From NCBI GenBank assembly GCA_947500275.1, contig CANMSW010000016.1:1-18147 (forward strand): 18,147 nucleotides of DNA. Reading direction: 5' to 3'. Both the position numbers and the translations under genes were made by a program. Of this stretch, positions 1-7,759 are shown piece after piece (within the stretch, counting starts at the first letter, position 1; each line of letters begins with the position of its first letter). The DNA is from Bacteriovoracaceae bacterium. Lineage in GTDB: Bacteria; Bdellovibrionota; UBA1018. The notes beneath the pieces are model-generated. The model was not told the origin of the DNA, made no database searches, and saw only the letters and a list, made by a program, of their open reading frames with translations.

Positions 1-3
1 GCC

Positions 4-543
4 ATGAGCTTGAAAAACCGGAATCTTTTTGAGCCGCAGCCCATGGAAGAAGGCGCTGATAATCCGAGTGTCCTACGTTTAGTCTCGGCCCCCGAATTCA
101 CCGAAGTGTCAGACGCACGCGACGGGAAGGGGCGTCCTGCTTGGGTCGCGAAGCTCCGGTTTGGAATCAGTAAGCAGGAGTCACCTGGGATTTATCGCAG
201 TCTCTTTTTTGATTCCGAAGCTCTGATCGAAGCGACTGCCTTGATTCGGGCTGAAGTCCGAAGCGATCGCGAAATCGACTTCGTGCTGGCAGGGATTGAG
301 GTCGAGGAGTCGGCCTTAGTCGAGGATTCTGTCCGGTCGGGACTCCTGAAGGGGTTCCTGCGGGGTTACGTCAAGGGTGAGCTGGGCGCGAAGGCGCGCC
401 AGCTTTTAGAAAACCCACAGATTCTGACCACTTACGAATTAAGTCCCAGCTACCTAGGACTCCCAGTGAGCGTCAAGCGGGTGGGGCTCGATCGCCAAGG
501 GTACTTCCTCGTGGCTCTCGATCAGGTGTCTCGCTCTCGATGA
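4..543 (+). CDS. Hypothetical protein, 179 aa
   Basis: I do not recognise this protein. The frame is open from the first base of the window and only three bases precede the ATG, so the true start could lie upstream and no ribosome binding site can be judged. The product is soluble in appearance: no signal peptide, no membrane segment, no cysteine. It is acidic in the middle (about residues 70-110, rich in E, D, A and V) and has a Gly/Lys/Arg-containing stretch near residues 113-130. The alternating hydrophobic pattern suggests a mixed alpha/beta fold. It ends with TGA and is followed by an 87-bp gap before the radical SAM gene on the same strand, so the two may be co-transcribed. Codon use resembles its neighbours, and nothing suggests transfer. 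Coding status is likely; function is unknown. Confidence 0.7.
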   Translation: MSLKNRNLFEPQPMEEGADNPSVLRLVSAPEFTEVSDARDGKGRPAWVAKLRFGISKQESPGIYRSLFFDSEALIEATALIRAEVRSDREIDFVLAGIEVEESALVEDSVRSGLLKGFLRGYVKGELGAKARQLLENPQILTTYELSPSYLGLPVSVKRVGLDRQGYFLVALDQVSRSR

Positions 544-616
544 CGGGCTTTCGTTGACCGTCTTGATCCGATTTGATAACGCGCCGGGGCATCAGAACTT
601 CTAAGCCCTGAAAATG

Positions 617-625
617 AAAAGGTGA
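617..625 (+). promoter_or_regulatory. Ribosome binding site that sets the ygiQ start
   Basis: AAAAGGTGA lies five bases before the ATG at 631. The longer reading frame would start at the GTG at 622, but that GTG lies inside this purine-rich SD-like motif and has no such motif of its own. The ATG at 631 is therefore the better start, giving a 764-residue product. Confidence 0.6.
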
Positions 626-630
626 TTTTC

Positions 631-2925
631 ATGACTCCTCCTCAAGTACCCGCTGCGAATGCTTCGCCCCAAAAGCCGGAGATGGCTTCTGAGAAGCACA
701 AGAAGTTCGAGCCTTTGAATCCCCAGAGCCCTAAGGATTTTTCTCATTTAAAGCCGCTCCCGATTGGCAAGCCGGGAAGTATCACCAACGCTTTTGATCC
801 CCAGTTAGAATACGGCTGGTTGTCCGAGCCGGTGCCGGTTTCTGCGATTGAGACGCCTCGGACGCGTGAGCTCGCTAAGCTCAAAAGGTTTGTTCCAACC
901 ACCCGGGCGGAGATGGACACGCGGGGCTGGAAAGAGCTCGATATCTTGTTGATCAGTGGTGATGCCTATGTGGACCACCCAAGTTTCGGAATCCCGCTTC
1001 TTGCGCGCCTCTTGATCCAAGAAGGTTACCGGGTTGGGATTATCGCACAGCCGTTGTTCCCAGGTTTCACGGGGCCAAAAATTGGCAAAGGCAATCGGCC
1101 AGCGGTCACGGAGTCCGAATCTTTAGATGATTTCCGTCGCATGGGCGCCCCCCGTCTTTTTGTTGGTGTGAGTGCGGGCGTGGTGGACTCGATGATCAAC
1201 AACTACACGGCGAACAAGAAAGTTCGCTCTGATGATATGTATTCTCCCGGTGGCTCGGGTGGGTACCGACCCGATTACACTTCGATCGTCTATTCGAAGC
1301 TCTCCCGCCGTGCATTTCCAGGTGTTCCGGTCATCGCTGGTGGCGTGGAGTCGTCCCTGCGTCGATTGGCTCATTTCGACTACTGGCAAGGCCGTATCCG
1401 TCCGTCGATGCTCGTGGAAATGGAGGCCGATCTCACGGTCTTCGGAATGGGCGAGCGCCAAGCCATCCGAATTTCTGCTGACTTAAAGAAAGCCCGAAAT
1501 GAATTCCAAGGGAAGCCGCCCTTGGATTGGTATCAACAGCCCTTAAAGCGACTGCGCAATGAGCGCGGAATTGCCTATGTGTCTGACAAAGAGTCTGCAC
1601 GTGAGTTGCCGCATCGACTTACTTTGCCATCCTTTGAAGAAGTCCGCGATGACAAGAAGAAGTTTGCCCGGGCCGCTTACCACATCGAAATTGAGTCGAA
1701 CCCCTATAACGCAAAAACTCTCATTCAATTTCACGGCAACAAGGCAGTGGTGATCAATCCTCCAGCATTGCCTCTGACGACTCCCGAGTTGGACGCGATT
1801 TACGAGCTTCCGTTTACCAAGGAACAGCATTGGAGTTACCAGGAAGTTGCCGAACGGGTTTACGGCAATGATAAACAAGGCGGTATTACCGCAGGTAAAG
1901 TACCCGCGGCTGAAATGATTCGCTTCTCGATCGCAGTAAACCGCGGTTGTTTTGGTGGTTGCTCCTTCTGTGCAATCACCCTTCACCAAGGGCGGGTCGT
2001 CTCTTCGCGTTCGGAAGAGTCGGTGTTGAAAGAGCTCGAAGAGATGCCGAAAGTAAAAGGCTTCACGGGCGTCGTTTCCGACCTCGGCGGGCCCACTGCG
2101 AATATGTATATGCTCCGCTGCAAGAGCGAAGCAGTCCAAAGTAAGTGCCGCAAGCTCTCGTGTGTAGCGCCACGAATGTGTCCGCACCTGGTTACGGATC
2201 ATTCCCGACAGACGCAGCTCCTCAGGAAAGCACGGGCCACTGAAGGCGTGAAGAAAATCATCATCGCCAGCGGCCTTCGTTATGATCTTGCTCTCAAAGA
2301 TAAAGAGTATTTGAAGGAAGTGATTACCCACCACGTGGGCGGACACTTGAAGGTCGCTCCAGAGCACACGGATCCAGAGATTCTGAACCTGATGAAAAAG
2401 CCCTCCTTTGATCAGTTCTGTGAGTTCAAGGATACGTTTGAAGAGATGTCGCGAGAGGCGGGCAAAGAGCAGTATTTGGTTCCGTATTTCATTTCGAGTT
2501 TCCCGGGGACGGACGAAGAGAAAATGGAGCAGGTCTTTGACTGGCTTCAGGATGAAGGTTGGAAACTTCAGCAGGTGCAAGGATTCATCCCGACACCGAT
2601 GACACTTGCGACGGCGATGTACTGGACCGGGATCGATCCAGCGTCGAAAAAGCCCCTGTATGTTGCACGTGATTACAAAGACCGCAAAGTGCACCAGGCC
2701 CTGCTTCAACCCCATAAAGCCGAGCACGGAAAAATCCTGCGCGAGTACCAGACTCGGAAGCGTAAGCGTGCGTTGGAAAATAAAGGTGCCTACGCCTACG
2801 GACTCACTCAGGCGCAGCGCCAAGGTAAAGTTCCAGTCGCGCCGGCGGCAAACAAGGCGAAGCCTGCGAAGGCGGGTAAGCCCGATTTTTCGACCTACGG
2901 ATACGGAAAGAACTCCGGCGAGTGA
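631..2925 (+). CDS. ygiQ: YgiQ family radical SAM protein (UPF0313)
   Basis: This is a full-length member of the YgiQ family: cytoplasmic radical SAM proteins with no firmly established reaction. Counted from the ATG at 631, the family signature GDAYVDHPSFG is at residues 110-120. The radical SAM motif CxxxCxxC is at Cys440, Cys444 and Cys447 (RGCFGGCSFC); these three cysteines would hold the [4Fe-4S] cluster that cleaves S-adenosylmethionine. Further conserved blocks follow, including the HLKVAPEHT segment and the C-terminal region assigned in this family to DUF3362. The product is 764 aa, slightly longer than E. coli YgiQ (about 740 aa). Relative to the E. coli protein the family core begins near residue 86, so the first ~85 residues are a Pro/Lys-rich extension. 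The C-terminus is also low-complexity (Ala/Lys/Pro). The gene ends 15 bp before the convergent methyltransferase gene. The family call is very secure, the substrate unknown. Confidence 0.95.
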   Translation: MTPPQVPAANASPQKPEMASEKHKKFEPLNPQSPKDFSHLKPLPIGKPGSITNAFDPQLEYGWLSEPVPVSAIETPRTRELAKLKRFVPTTRAEMDTRGWKELDILLISGDAYVDHPSFGIPLLARLLIQEGYRVGIIAQPLFPGFTGPKIGKGNRPAVTESESLDDFRRMGAPRLFVGVSAGVVDSMINNYTANKKVRSDDMYSPGGSGGYRPDYTSIVYSKLSRRAFPGVPVIAGGVESSLRRLAHFDYWQGRIRPSMLVEMEADLTVFGMGERQAIRISADLKKARNEFQGKPPLDWYQQPLKRLRNERGIAYVSDKESARELPHRLTLPSFEEVRDDKKKFARAAYHIEIESNPYNAKTLIQFHGNKAVVINPPALPLTTPELDAIYELPFTKEQHWSYQEVAERVYGNDKQGGITAGKVPAAEMIRFSIAVNRGCFGGCSFCAITLHQGRVVSSRSEESVLKELEEMPKVKGFTGVVSDLGGPTANMYMLRCKSEAVQSKCRKLSCVAPRMCPHLVTDHSRQTQLLRKARATEGVKKIIIASGLRYDLALKDKEYLKEVITHHVGGHLKVAPEHTDPEILNLMKKPSFDQFCEFKDTFEEMSREAGKEQYLVPYFISSFPGTDEEKMEQVFDWLQDEGWKLQQVQGFIPTPMTLATAMYWTGIDPASKKPLYVARDYKDRKVHQALLQPHKAEHGKILREYQTRKRKRALENKGAYAYGLTQAQRQGKVPVAPAANKAKPAKAGKPDFSTYGYGKNSGE

Positions 2926-2960
2926 GTTTTGGGTGGGGAGTTAGTTCCTCACCCAAACTC
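2924..2960. terminator. Hairpin shared by the convergent ygiQ and methyltransferase 3' ends
   Basis: A near-perfect inverted repeat spans the junction. TTTGGGTG (2928-2934 region) pairs with CACCCAAA (2950-2957), flanked by GAG/CTC with one bulged T. Inner G/C and wobble pairs close a TTAG loop. It contains the end of the ygiQ stop codon and the stop codon of the minus-strand gene. No T-run follows on either strand, so it is not a canonical intrinsic terminator. It may act as a transcript-end stabiliser or a weak bidirectional terminator. Confidence 0.4.
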
Positions 2961-3513
2961 TGAGCTCATCGCGACAGCCCGGCCATCGGGGAAGGGAGAG
3001 GCTTTCGACCAAGGTCCACCCGGATTCGAGCTTTTCTGAAAAGGCAAGGGTACCGGTATTTCCGCCTTTGGGTTCTCCGATATCAATGAGCGTGTCCCCT
3101 TCGTAATGAGCGAGTGCATTTTCCGCGAATGATTCGTTAAGGGGGGGCCAGCAAAGCATCAAGCTTCTCTTCCGGTATTCGCAGTTTGTATTCCGGAGAA
3201 TAGTTTCATCACCTTCCTCTACTTTTGACCACGAAGGCGGTGCGGCCACATTTCGATCTAGGGCAATGATGTCCACGCCCATCTGTCGGAGGCAGAAAGC
3301 CCAGTAGCCGCTGCCTGCGCCAATCTCTAGGATGGGTTGATAGCGTGCAATTGTCTCAAGCGCGAGCTGGGATGGGATGGCCCAAGCGTAAGACGCAACT
3401 ATCTTCCTGCGGATAGATTGTAACCCCACCGGAGGTGGGTTGAGGGTTAGGATCTCTCGAACCAATTCCAGATAAGGATTTAGAATCGGTGGGTATTGGC
3501 GCATAGGCTTCAT
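2941..3513 (-). CDS. Small class I SAM-dependent methyltransferase-like protein, third gene of the potassium operon
   Basis: This 190-residue protein has a class I methyltransferase motif I, ILEIGAGSGYW, at residues 61-71, and an acidic residue ending strand 2 (ALD, Asp86) that would bind the ribose of S-adenosylmethionine. It has a CWPPL segment at 121-125, where other families carry a D/N-PP-Y/F motif. No signal peptide or membrane segment is visible, so it should be cytoplasmic. The ATG overlaps the trkA stop codon as ATGA (3510-3513), implying translational coupling; a second Met at residue 4 is an alternative start. The substrate cannot be read from sequence. The WPP motif allows small-molecule or protein substrates. 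Its tight link to trkH-trkA is the most informative clue but is not proof of a role in potassium transport. Fold confidence is good; specific function is unknown. Confidence 0.75.
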   Translation of the reverse strand: MKPMRQYPPILNPYLELVREILTLNPPPVGLQSIRRKIVASYAWAIPSQLALETIARYQPILEIGAGSGYWAFCLRQMGVDIIALDRNVAAPPSWSKVEEGDETILRNTNCEYRKRSLMLCWPPLNESFAENALAHYEGDTLIDIGEPKGGNTGTLAFSEKLESGWTLVESLSLPRWPGCRDELRVWVRN

Positions 3514-4184
3514 GCGCTAACAAGGCGATGAAGATCACCCTCGTGCCCGCAAACCATGAGTCGGACCCCCTCTTGAATATGAGAGTCTGCAGTAGGCATT
3601 TGTACTACGCTGTCCTCTTTTGCATGTTTAATCGCAACGACTTGAACGTTGTAATGTTTGGGAAGAGCAAGATCAGCCAGGGTTTTCCCGTAAAAAGCGC
3701 TGGGTGGGTTCCACTGAATGATCCGATATCCCCCACCGAGCTCCATTTCTTGAAGAATTGAAGGGCGTGAAAGACGATGGGCAATCTCTACTCCCATCTC
3801 GCTTTCGACAAAGAAGATGTCATTTGCTCCAAGTCGTTTAAAAATCGAGGCGGCCATCTCATTGATCGCTCGGACTGCGACCCTTTTCACCTTGAGGTCG
3901 ATGAGATTGGCCGTCGTGAGGACCGAGCTCTGAAAGTCTTCACCAATGCAGACCATGGCAGCGTCTACTTCGCTGATCCCGAGTTGGGCGAGAGTCTCGC
4001 GATCGGTCGAGTCTCCCTGAACCGCCAGGCTTACCTCGTCCTTAATTGAGTCGATCAACTTCATGCTTTTGTCTAATACGATGACCTCAGCGCCCTCTTT
4101 GGACAGAGTCCTCGCGATGGATACTCCCAGGATACCCAGCCCGATAATAGCGAAACGTTTTTTTTGGATATTAGTTTTAGCCAT
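3510..4184 (-). CDS. trkA: TrkA/KtrA family potassium channel regulator (RCK)
   Basis: This is the cytoplasmic gating subunit of a TrkH/KtrB-type potassium transporter. At 224 aa it is a single-copy RCK protein of the KtrA/KtrC size class, not the double-length E. coli TrkA. The N-terminal Rossmann domain (TrkA_N, about residues 10-135) has GLGILG at 15-20 and Asp38 at the end of strand 2, where these proteins contact NAD(H) or the ribose of ATP/ADP. The remaining ~80 residues match the C-terminal RCK_C (TrkA_C) regulatory domain (LADLALPKHYNVQVVAIKH). An AAAAGGA SD sits before the ATG. The upstream trkH stop is 21 bp away and the downstream methyltransferase overlaps by ATGA, so the three form one operon. 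Such proteins assemble as octameric rings under the membrane subunit. The symbol ktrA would be equally apt. Confidence 0.9.
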   Translation of the reverse strand: MAKTNIQKKRFAIIGLGILGVSIARTLSKEGAEVIVLDKSMKLIDSIKDEVSLAVQGDSTDRETLAQLGISEVDAAMVCIGEDFQSSVLTTANLIDLKVKRVAVRAINEMAASIFKRLGANDIFFVESEMGVEIAHRLSRPSILQEMELGGGYRIIQWNPPSAFYGKTLADLALPKHYNVQVVAIKHAKEDSVVQMPTADSHIQEGVRLMVCGHEGDLHRLVSA

Positions 4185-4205
4185 AAGTCGGATTCCTTTT
4201 GGATA

Positions 4206-5933
4206 TTATCCTATATAAAAATGACCGATAGGGTAACGATAGCGATTTACGTCTCGGCGCCCCATGCTGGCGAGCGCAACTGTGACGAGCCCAATTCGCC
4301 CTATTAACATCAGTGCTGATATGATGAGCTTTCCTGGGATTTGGAGTGAGGAAGTCGATCCTACGCTCAGGCCGGTCGTGGACAGCGCTGACACAATCTC
4401 AAATGTTAGATTCCACGGGGCCAAGTTTTCGGTTGTGAGCAGTACGAGAAGGGAAAAGAAGGCGATGGTCATATAGAGACCGATGATGGTGACAGCTTTT
4501 TGCAGCGCCATGGGCGATATTTCCCGGTTGAGAAAGTGGATGAATTTATCTCCCCGGAGAAAACTCCAGACAGCGACGCCAATGACGCCTGCGGTGGTGG
4601 TTTTAATTCCGCCAGCCGTAGATACGGGTGAGCCGCCGATGACCATGAGAAGTACGAGGATTAATTGAGAGCCCATGGCAAGTTGCTCAACGGGAATGAT
4701 ATTGAAGCCCGCAGTCCGGGCCGAGATCGAATAGAATAGAGTTTGACCCCACTGGTCCCAGCCCCTGAGGGCAGGCGCGATATTGAAACGTTCTGTGAGG
4801 ATGAGGCTGGCCCATCCACCCATGAGAAGAGCGGCGCTGATCGCGACTGTGAGGACAAAATAGGGTGAAAATCTAATCCGCGCTGTAGGTTTGGGCCCTC
4901 GGATAAAGTGGGCGGCTTTCCGACCCGCTTCAAAAAGGATCGGAAAGCCGATTCCGCCCACAACGATGAGAATGCCGATTGGGAAGCGCGCGCCTAGGGT
5001 GATCGGGTTTTCCAAGTTTCCCGGAATTGAGCTAAAACCTGCGTTGCAGAACGCCGAGATGGCTAAAAAAATTGAGTGAAAAAGTGCGTTGTCGACCGAG
5101 CTCGGAAGTAAGCAGAAAATACTGATTGCCCCCAGGGTCTCGAGGAGAAACGTGAGGAGCATGACTCTTAGAAGAAAATTCGAAAACTTCCCCAATTCTG
5201 GAATGTCGTAAAGTTCTAGTCCCATCTGGGATTCCGAGATCGAGAGTCGATTCCGAGTGAGGGTTGCCAAGGCGACGCTCACTGCAACGACTCCCCAGCC
5301 TCCGATTTGGATGAGAGCTAGGATCGCAATAAGGCCAACGGTGTTGAAGTGAGTGGCAATGTCGATCGGTGAAAGTCCGGTCACTGAAAGTGCAGATACC
5401 GAAATAAAGAAAGCGTCGATGAGTGGGACCGTTTGCTCGGCTTGATGGGTCCACGGAAGAATCAGGAATGCCGTCCCAACGGCGCATGCAAGAAGGTAGG
5501 CGCCTAAAATCTTTCGTCCTGGGGTGATATCTAGCTTTTGCCACCCCTTACGAAGCGAAGGATTGACGGAGAGAAAAATCGAGCACGCCAAGATTGATCC
5601 AAGTTGTAAGTAGGCTCGGTCTTGAGCGAGATGGGGTGATCGTTCTGCGATGCCTACGCCAGACAGCCAGCGGCTCCACCAGAGGCCAAAAAATGAAAGG
5701 GCTGCTAGGGTGCCAATGAGTCGGAGACGGCTAGAGTTCCTGCGGTCTTGATAGAGGATGTAAAGAAGGGCGACGGATAGAGCAATCGCCCCGACGTCTT
5801 GGATCAGGGGGACTCCCTTTCGATTGCTGAAGAGTTCTGCAACGAGGAGTAAAAGAGATAAGCTTGGTCCGACCCAATTCATAATCGAACGCTGGACTCG
5901 AGTTGTTGGACGCACTGAAAGAGTCGTGTTCAT
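4206..5933 (-). CDS. trkH: TrkH/KtrB family potassium uptake protein
   Basis: This is the membrane, pore-forming subunit of a potassium uptake system. All four pore loops keep the selectivity-filter glycine: SVTGLS, NAGFS, TAGFN and TTGLS, at Gly186, 299, 409 and 521 counted from the ATG at 5933. The conserved GGSPVSTAGGIKTTT block follows the third loop, and GRIGLVTVALA lies near the C-terminus. The protein is 575 aa, longer than typical KtrB (about 450 aa). The extra length is N-terminal and holds about three additional hydrophobic segments before the core. The frame extends to a TTG at 5978, but that codon lies in the T-run of the upstream protease terminator, so ATG 5933 is preferred. No strong SD is visible at either. 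It is followed at 21 bp by trkA, its expected cytoplasmic partner. The extra N-terminal helices are the only oddity. Confidence 0.93.
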   Translation of the reverse strand: MNTTLSVRPTTRVQRSIMNWVGPSLSLLLLVAELFSNRKGVPLIQDVGAIALSVALLYILYQDRRNSSRLRLIGTLAALSFFGLWWSRWLSGVGIAERSPHLAQDRAYLQLGSILACSIFLSVNPSLRKGWQKLDITPGRKILGAYLLACAVGTAFLILPWTHQAEQTVPLIDAFFISVSALSVTGLSPIDIATHFNTVGLIAILALIQIGGWGVVAVSVALATLTRNRLSISESQMGLELYDIPELGKFSNFLLRVMLLTFLLETLGAISIFCLLPSSVDNALFHSIFLAISAFCNAGFSSIPGNLENPITLGARFPIGILIVVGGIGFPILFEAGRKAAHFIRGPKPTARIRFSPYFVLTVAISAALLMGGWASLILTERFNIAPALRGWDQWGQTLFYSISARTAGFNIIPVEQLAMGSQLILVLLMVIGGSPVSTAGGIKTTTAGVIGVAVWSFLRGDKFIHFLNREISPMALQKAVTIIGLYMTIAFFSLLVLLTTENLAPWNLTFEIVSALSTTGLSVGSTSSLQIPGKLIISALMLIGRIGLVTVALASMGRRDVNRYRYPIGHFYIG

Positions 5934-5976
5934 TTGCGTTGATACAAACACGTTCAGTTGTACACGGGCTAGGGGC

Positions 5977-6031
5977 AAAAAGTCGAAGGGCCCTGTGGCG
6001 GTTGCTTTTCAGCAAAGCCACAGGGCCCTTC
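5977..6031 (-). terminator. Intrinsic terminator of the subtilisin-like protease gene
   Basis: A perfect 15-bp GC-rich stem (5985-5999 with 6017-6031; core AGGGCCCTGTGGC) encloses a 17-nt loop that can itself form a 4-bp TTGC/GCAA helix. Read on the minus strand, the stem is followed after GAC by TTTTT (5977-5981), as expected for factor-independent termination of the protease transcript, whose stop codon is about 115 bp upstream. No T-run follows on the plus strand. The stem ends about 50 bp before the trkH start. Confidence 0.85.
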
Positions 6032-6145
6032 TCTCGAATCACCGGTTCGGAATGAATCCCCCCGAATTTTGGCGCCTCGCCGAGTCTGCTTTCGCGACTC
6101 AAAGTGAAAGCGCCCACCCCGTCGGTGAAGTCGAATCTCTCCTGC

Positions 6146-7759
6146 TTAGTCTTTCAATGCTGCTCCAAGATCGAGCACACCACCCGAAGATACCTTTCCT
6201 GACAGGGAAGGTACTTTTCGAGCGCTTGAAAGAATTCGTGCGCGGACTTGTTTGTAGTTCAAGCTCGGATATTTCGACCAGACTGCAGTGACAGCGCCGG
6301 CAACCATGGGGGCTGCCATCGAAGTGCCATCCCAGTCCATCGTCTGAATCTGTCCGTCGCTGCCTTTGTAGCGGGCAACCACGTCATCATATCCGCCGCC
6401 TGCAATGGTCGAGAAGATCTTCACGCCAGGAGCTCCGATATGGACCGTACGTGCTCCGTAGGCCGAGAAGTCCGCGAGTTCATCCTTCGAGTTCATCGCT
6501 GCGACCGTAATGATATTATCGAGTTCGTAGGATGCGGGCCAGTTCGGAGTCTCGTCGTTATCGTTATCGCGGCTATCATTTCCCGCTGCAATCACGACAA
6601 TCACGCCTGCTTTTTGAGCCCGAACCAGTGCTGCTTTGAGTTCGCTTTCTTCAGCGTCTTCGCGAGAGCCGTTTCCGCCCCAGCTTGCATTGATGACTTT
6701 GGCGCCATTTTTGATCGCATAATCGATACTTTGAATAGCTCCAGCATCACTTCCTGCTCCGCCATTTTCTTCACCGGCGTCGAAAAAGAATTTCAACGCC
6801 ATGACTTGCGAGCCCGCTGCGACGCCACGGATCCCGACGGAGTTCCCGGCGACTGCCGCTACGTGTCCTGCGCAGTGGGTGCCGTGTCCTGGGTTGGCTA
6901 GGAATTGGCTTTGGTCAAAACCGCCCGAGCACATCGGATCCTTGAGGCATCCTTCGACGTCGAAGACTCGAAGGTCGTAAGGCTTGGCATTGTTGTGGGC
7001 GAAATCATAGCCCACTTCAGTTGGATTCCCACGCTTGCGCCACATGGCTCCGATGAGGTCTTCGTGATTGTAGTCAACACCAGTATCGATGACGGCCGCG
7101 GTGACTGTTGGTTTGCCCTGTACGGAGTTCCATTGGGCTTCTGCGATTCCAATAGCGCGCATTGCCCAGTCGGAACCGAGAAGTGCATCCGGCCCGCGAG
7201 CTTGCGGAGTGGGCAAAAGGACGTTTGGAATGGCGTGGACTGGAGGAGTCGCAGAGGTGCTCTCTTCGAGAGCGGATGGCATGAGTCTACTCTGGATCAA
7301 GGCGTCGCGAGTTTCCGTGTGTGGAACCAGGTGAAGACTGGGCCGATAAAGGCGGTTCTTTGCGACGTTCAGAACTTCGTTCTGTTGATTCAAGGTCGCA
7401 AGCGCTTCCGCGAGTGAGACGTTTGATGGAAGGCGCAAACGAACGATGCCCTCCTCTCGATTGAGAATTTGAACCGGGAAGTTCTTTGGAAGCTTAACCT
7501 GGATTTCGCTCGAAGCGCTCAGGCTTGCCAGGGTGCTTTCGGCGCGCAGGAGTTGCCGAGTCAGGCTTTGCAATCCCGATTTCACAGCCACGCTAGAGAG
7601 AGTCTCTACGGCTTGTTGGGTGGAGTTCTGTGGGCGGTTGAGACGGATCAGAACTTCATGGTCAACTTGGTTTGAAGAGGCTTGGGCACTCGCTGTAAAA
7701 ATAAGTGCGGCGGCCAGTGATTGGAGAGTGATCAAAGTTGCTAGGGGGGAATTCTTCAA
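6146..7759 (-). CDS. Secreted subtilisin-like serine protease (peptidase family S8)
   Basis: This is an exported serine endopeptidase of the subtilase family, 537 aa from the TTG at 7759. That start is chosen because AAGGAG lies seven bases upstream and because it gives a textbook Sec signal peptide: KNS, a hydrophobic stretch of about 18 residues, then TASAQA with likely cleavage after residue 27. The frame stays open upstream to an ATG at 7876, but that start would bury the signal behind 39 extra residues. Residues 28 to about 185 look like the propeptide. The catalytic triad is complete: Asp225 (AVIDTGVDYNHEDL), His292 (GHGTHCAGH) and Ser480 (GTSMAAP), with oxyanion Asn394 (AAGNDS). The paired Cys271/Cys277 (EGCLKDPMC) could form a disulphide. 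No C-terminal anchor or beta-sandwich is visible, so it is probably released to the periplasm or outside. In a predatory lineage a role in prey digestion is plausible but inferred. Transcription ends at the hairpin near 6000. Confidence 0.93.
   Translation of the reverse strand: MKNSPLATLITLQSLAAALIFTASAQASSNQVDHEVLIRLNRPQNSTQQAVETLSSVAVKSGLQSLTRQLLRAESTLASLSASSEIQVKLPKNFPVQILNREEGIVRLRLPSNVSLAEALATLNQQNEVLNVAKNRLYRPSLHLVPHTETRDALIQSRLMPSALEESTSATPPVHAIPNVLLPTPQARGPDALLGSDWAMRAIGIAEAQWNSVQGKPTVTAAVIDTGVDYNHEDLIGAMWRKRGNPTEVGYDFAHNNAKPYDLRVFDVEGCLKDPMCSGGFDQSQFLANPGHGTHCAGHVAAVAGNSVGIRGVAAGSQVMALKFFFDAGEENGGAGSDAGAIQSIDYAIKNGAKVINASWGGNGSREDAEESELKAALVRAQKAGVIVVIAAGNDSRDNDNDETPNWPASYELDNIITVAAMNSKDELADFSAYGARTVHIGAPGVKIFSTIAGGGYDDVVARYKGSDGQIQTMDWDGTSMAAPMVAGAVTAVWSKYPSLNYKQVRARILSSARKVPSLSGKVSSGGVLDLGAALKD

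Noticed and set aside
544..565. Short hairpin GACGG/CCGTC after the first gene as terminator
   Set aside because: Only five base pairs with an 11-base loop and no T-run after it.
1543..2823. Long 426-codon minus-strand open frame opposite ygiQ
   Set aside because: Antisense to a certain gene; its translation shows no domain and is rich in His, Arg, Phe and Leu as expected for a mirror frame.
5934..5978. TTG start for trkH at 5978
   Set aside because: The codon is formed by the T-run of the upstream terminator and has no ribosome binding site; the ATG at 5933 fits better.
6248..6901. Plus-strand open frame of 217 codons opposite the protease
   Set aside because: Mirror frame of the catalytic domain, unusually cysteine- and histidine-rich without order.
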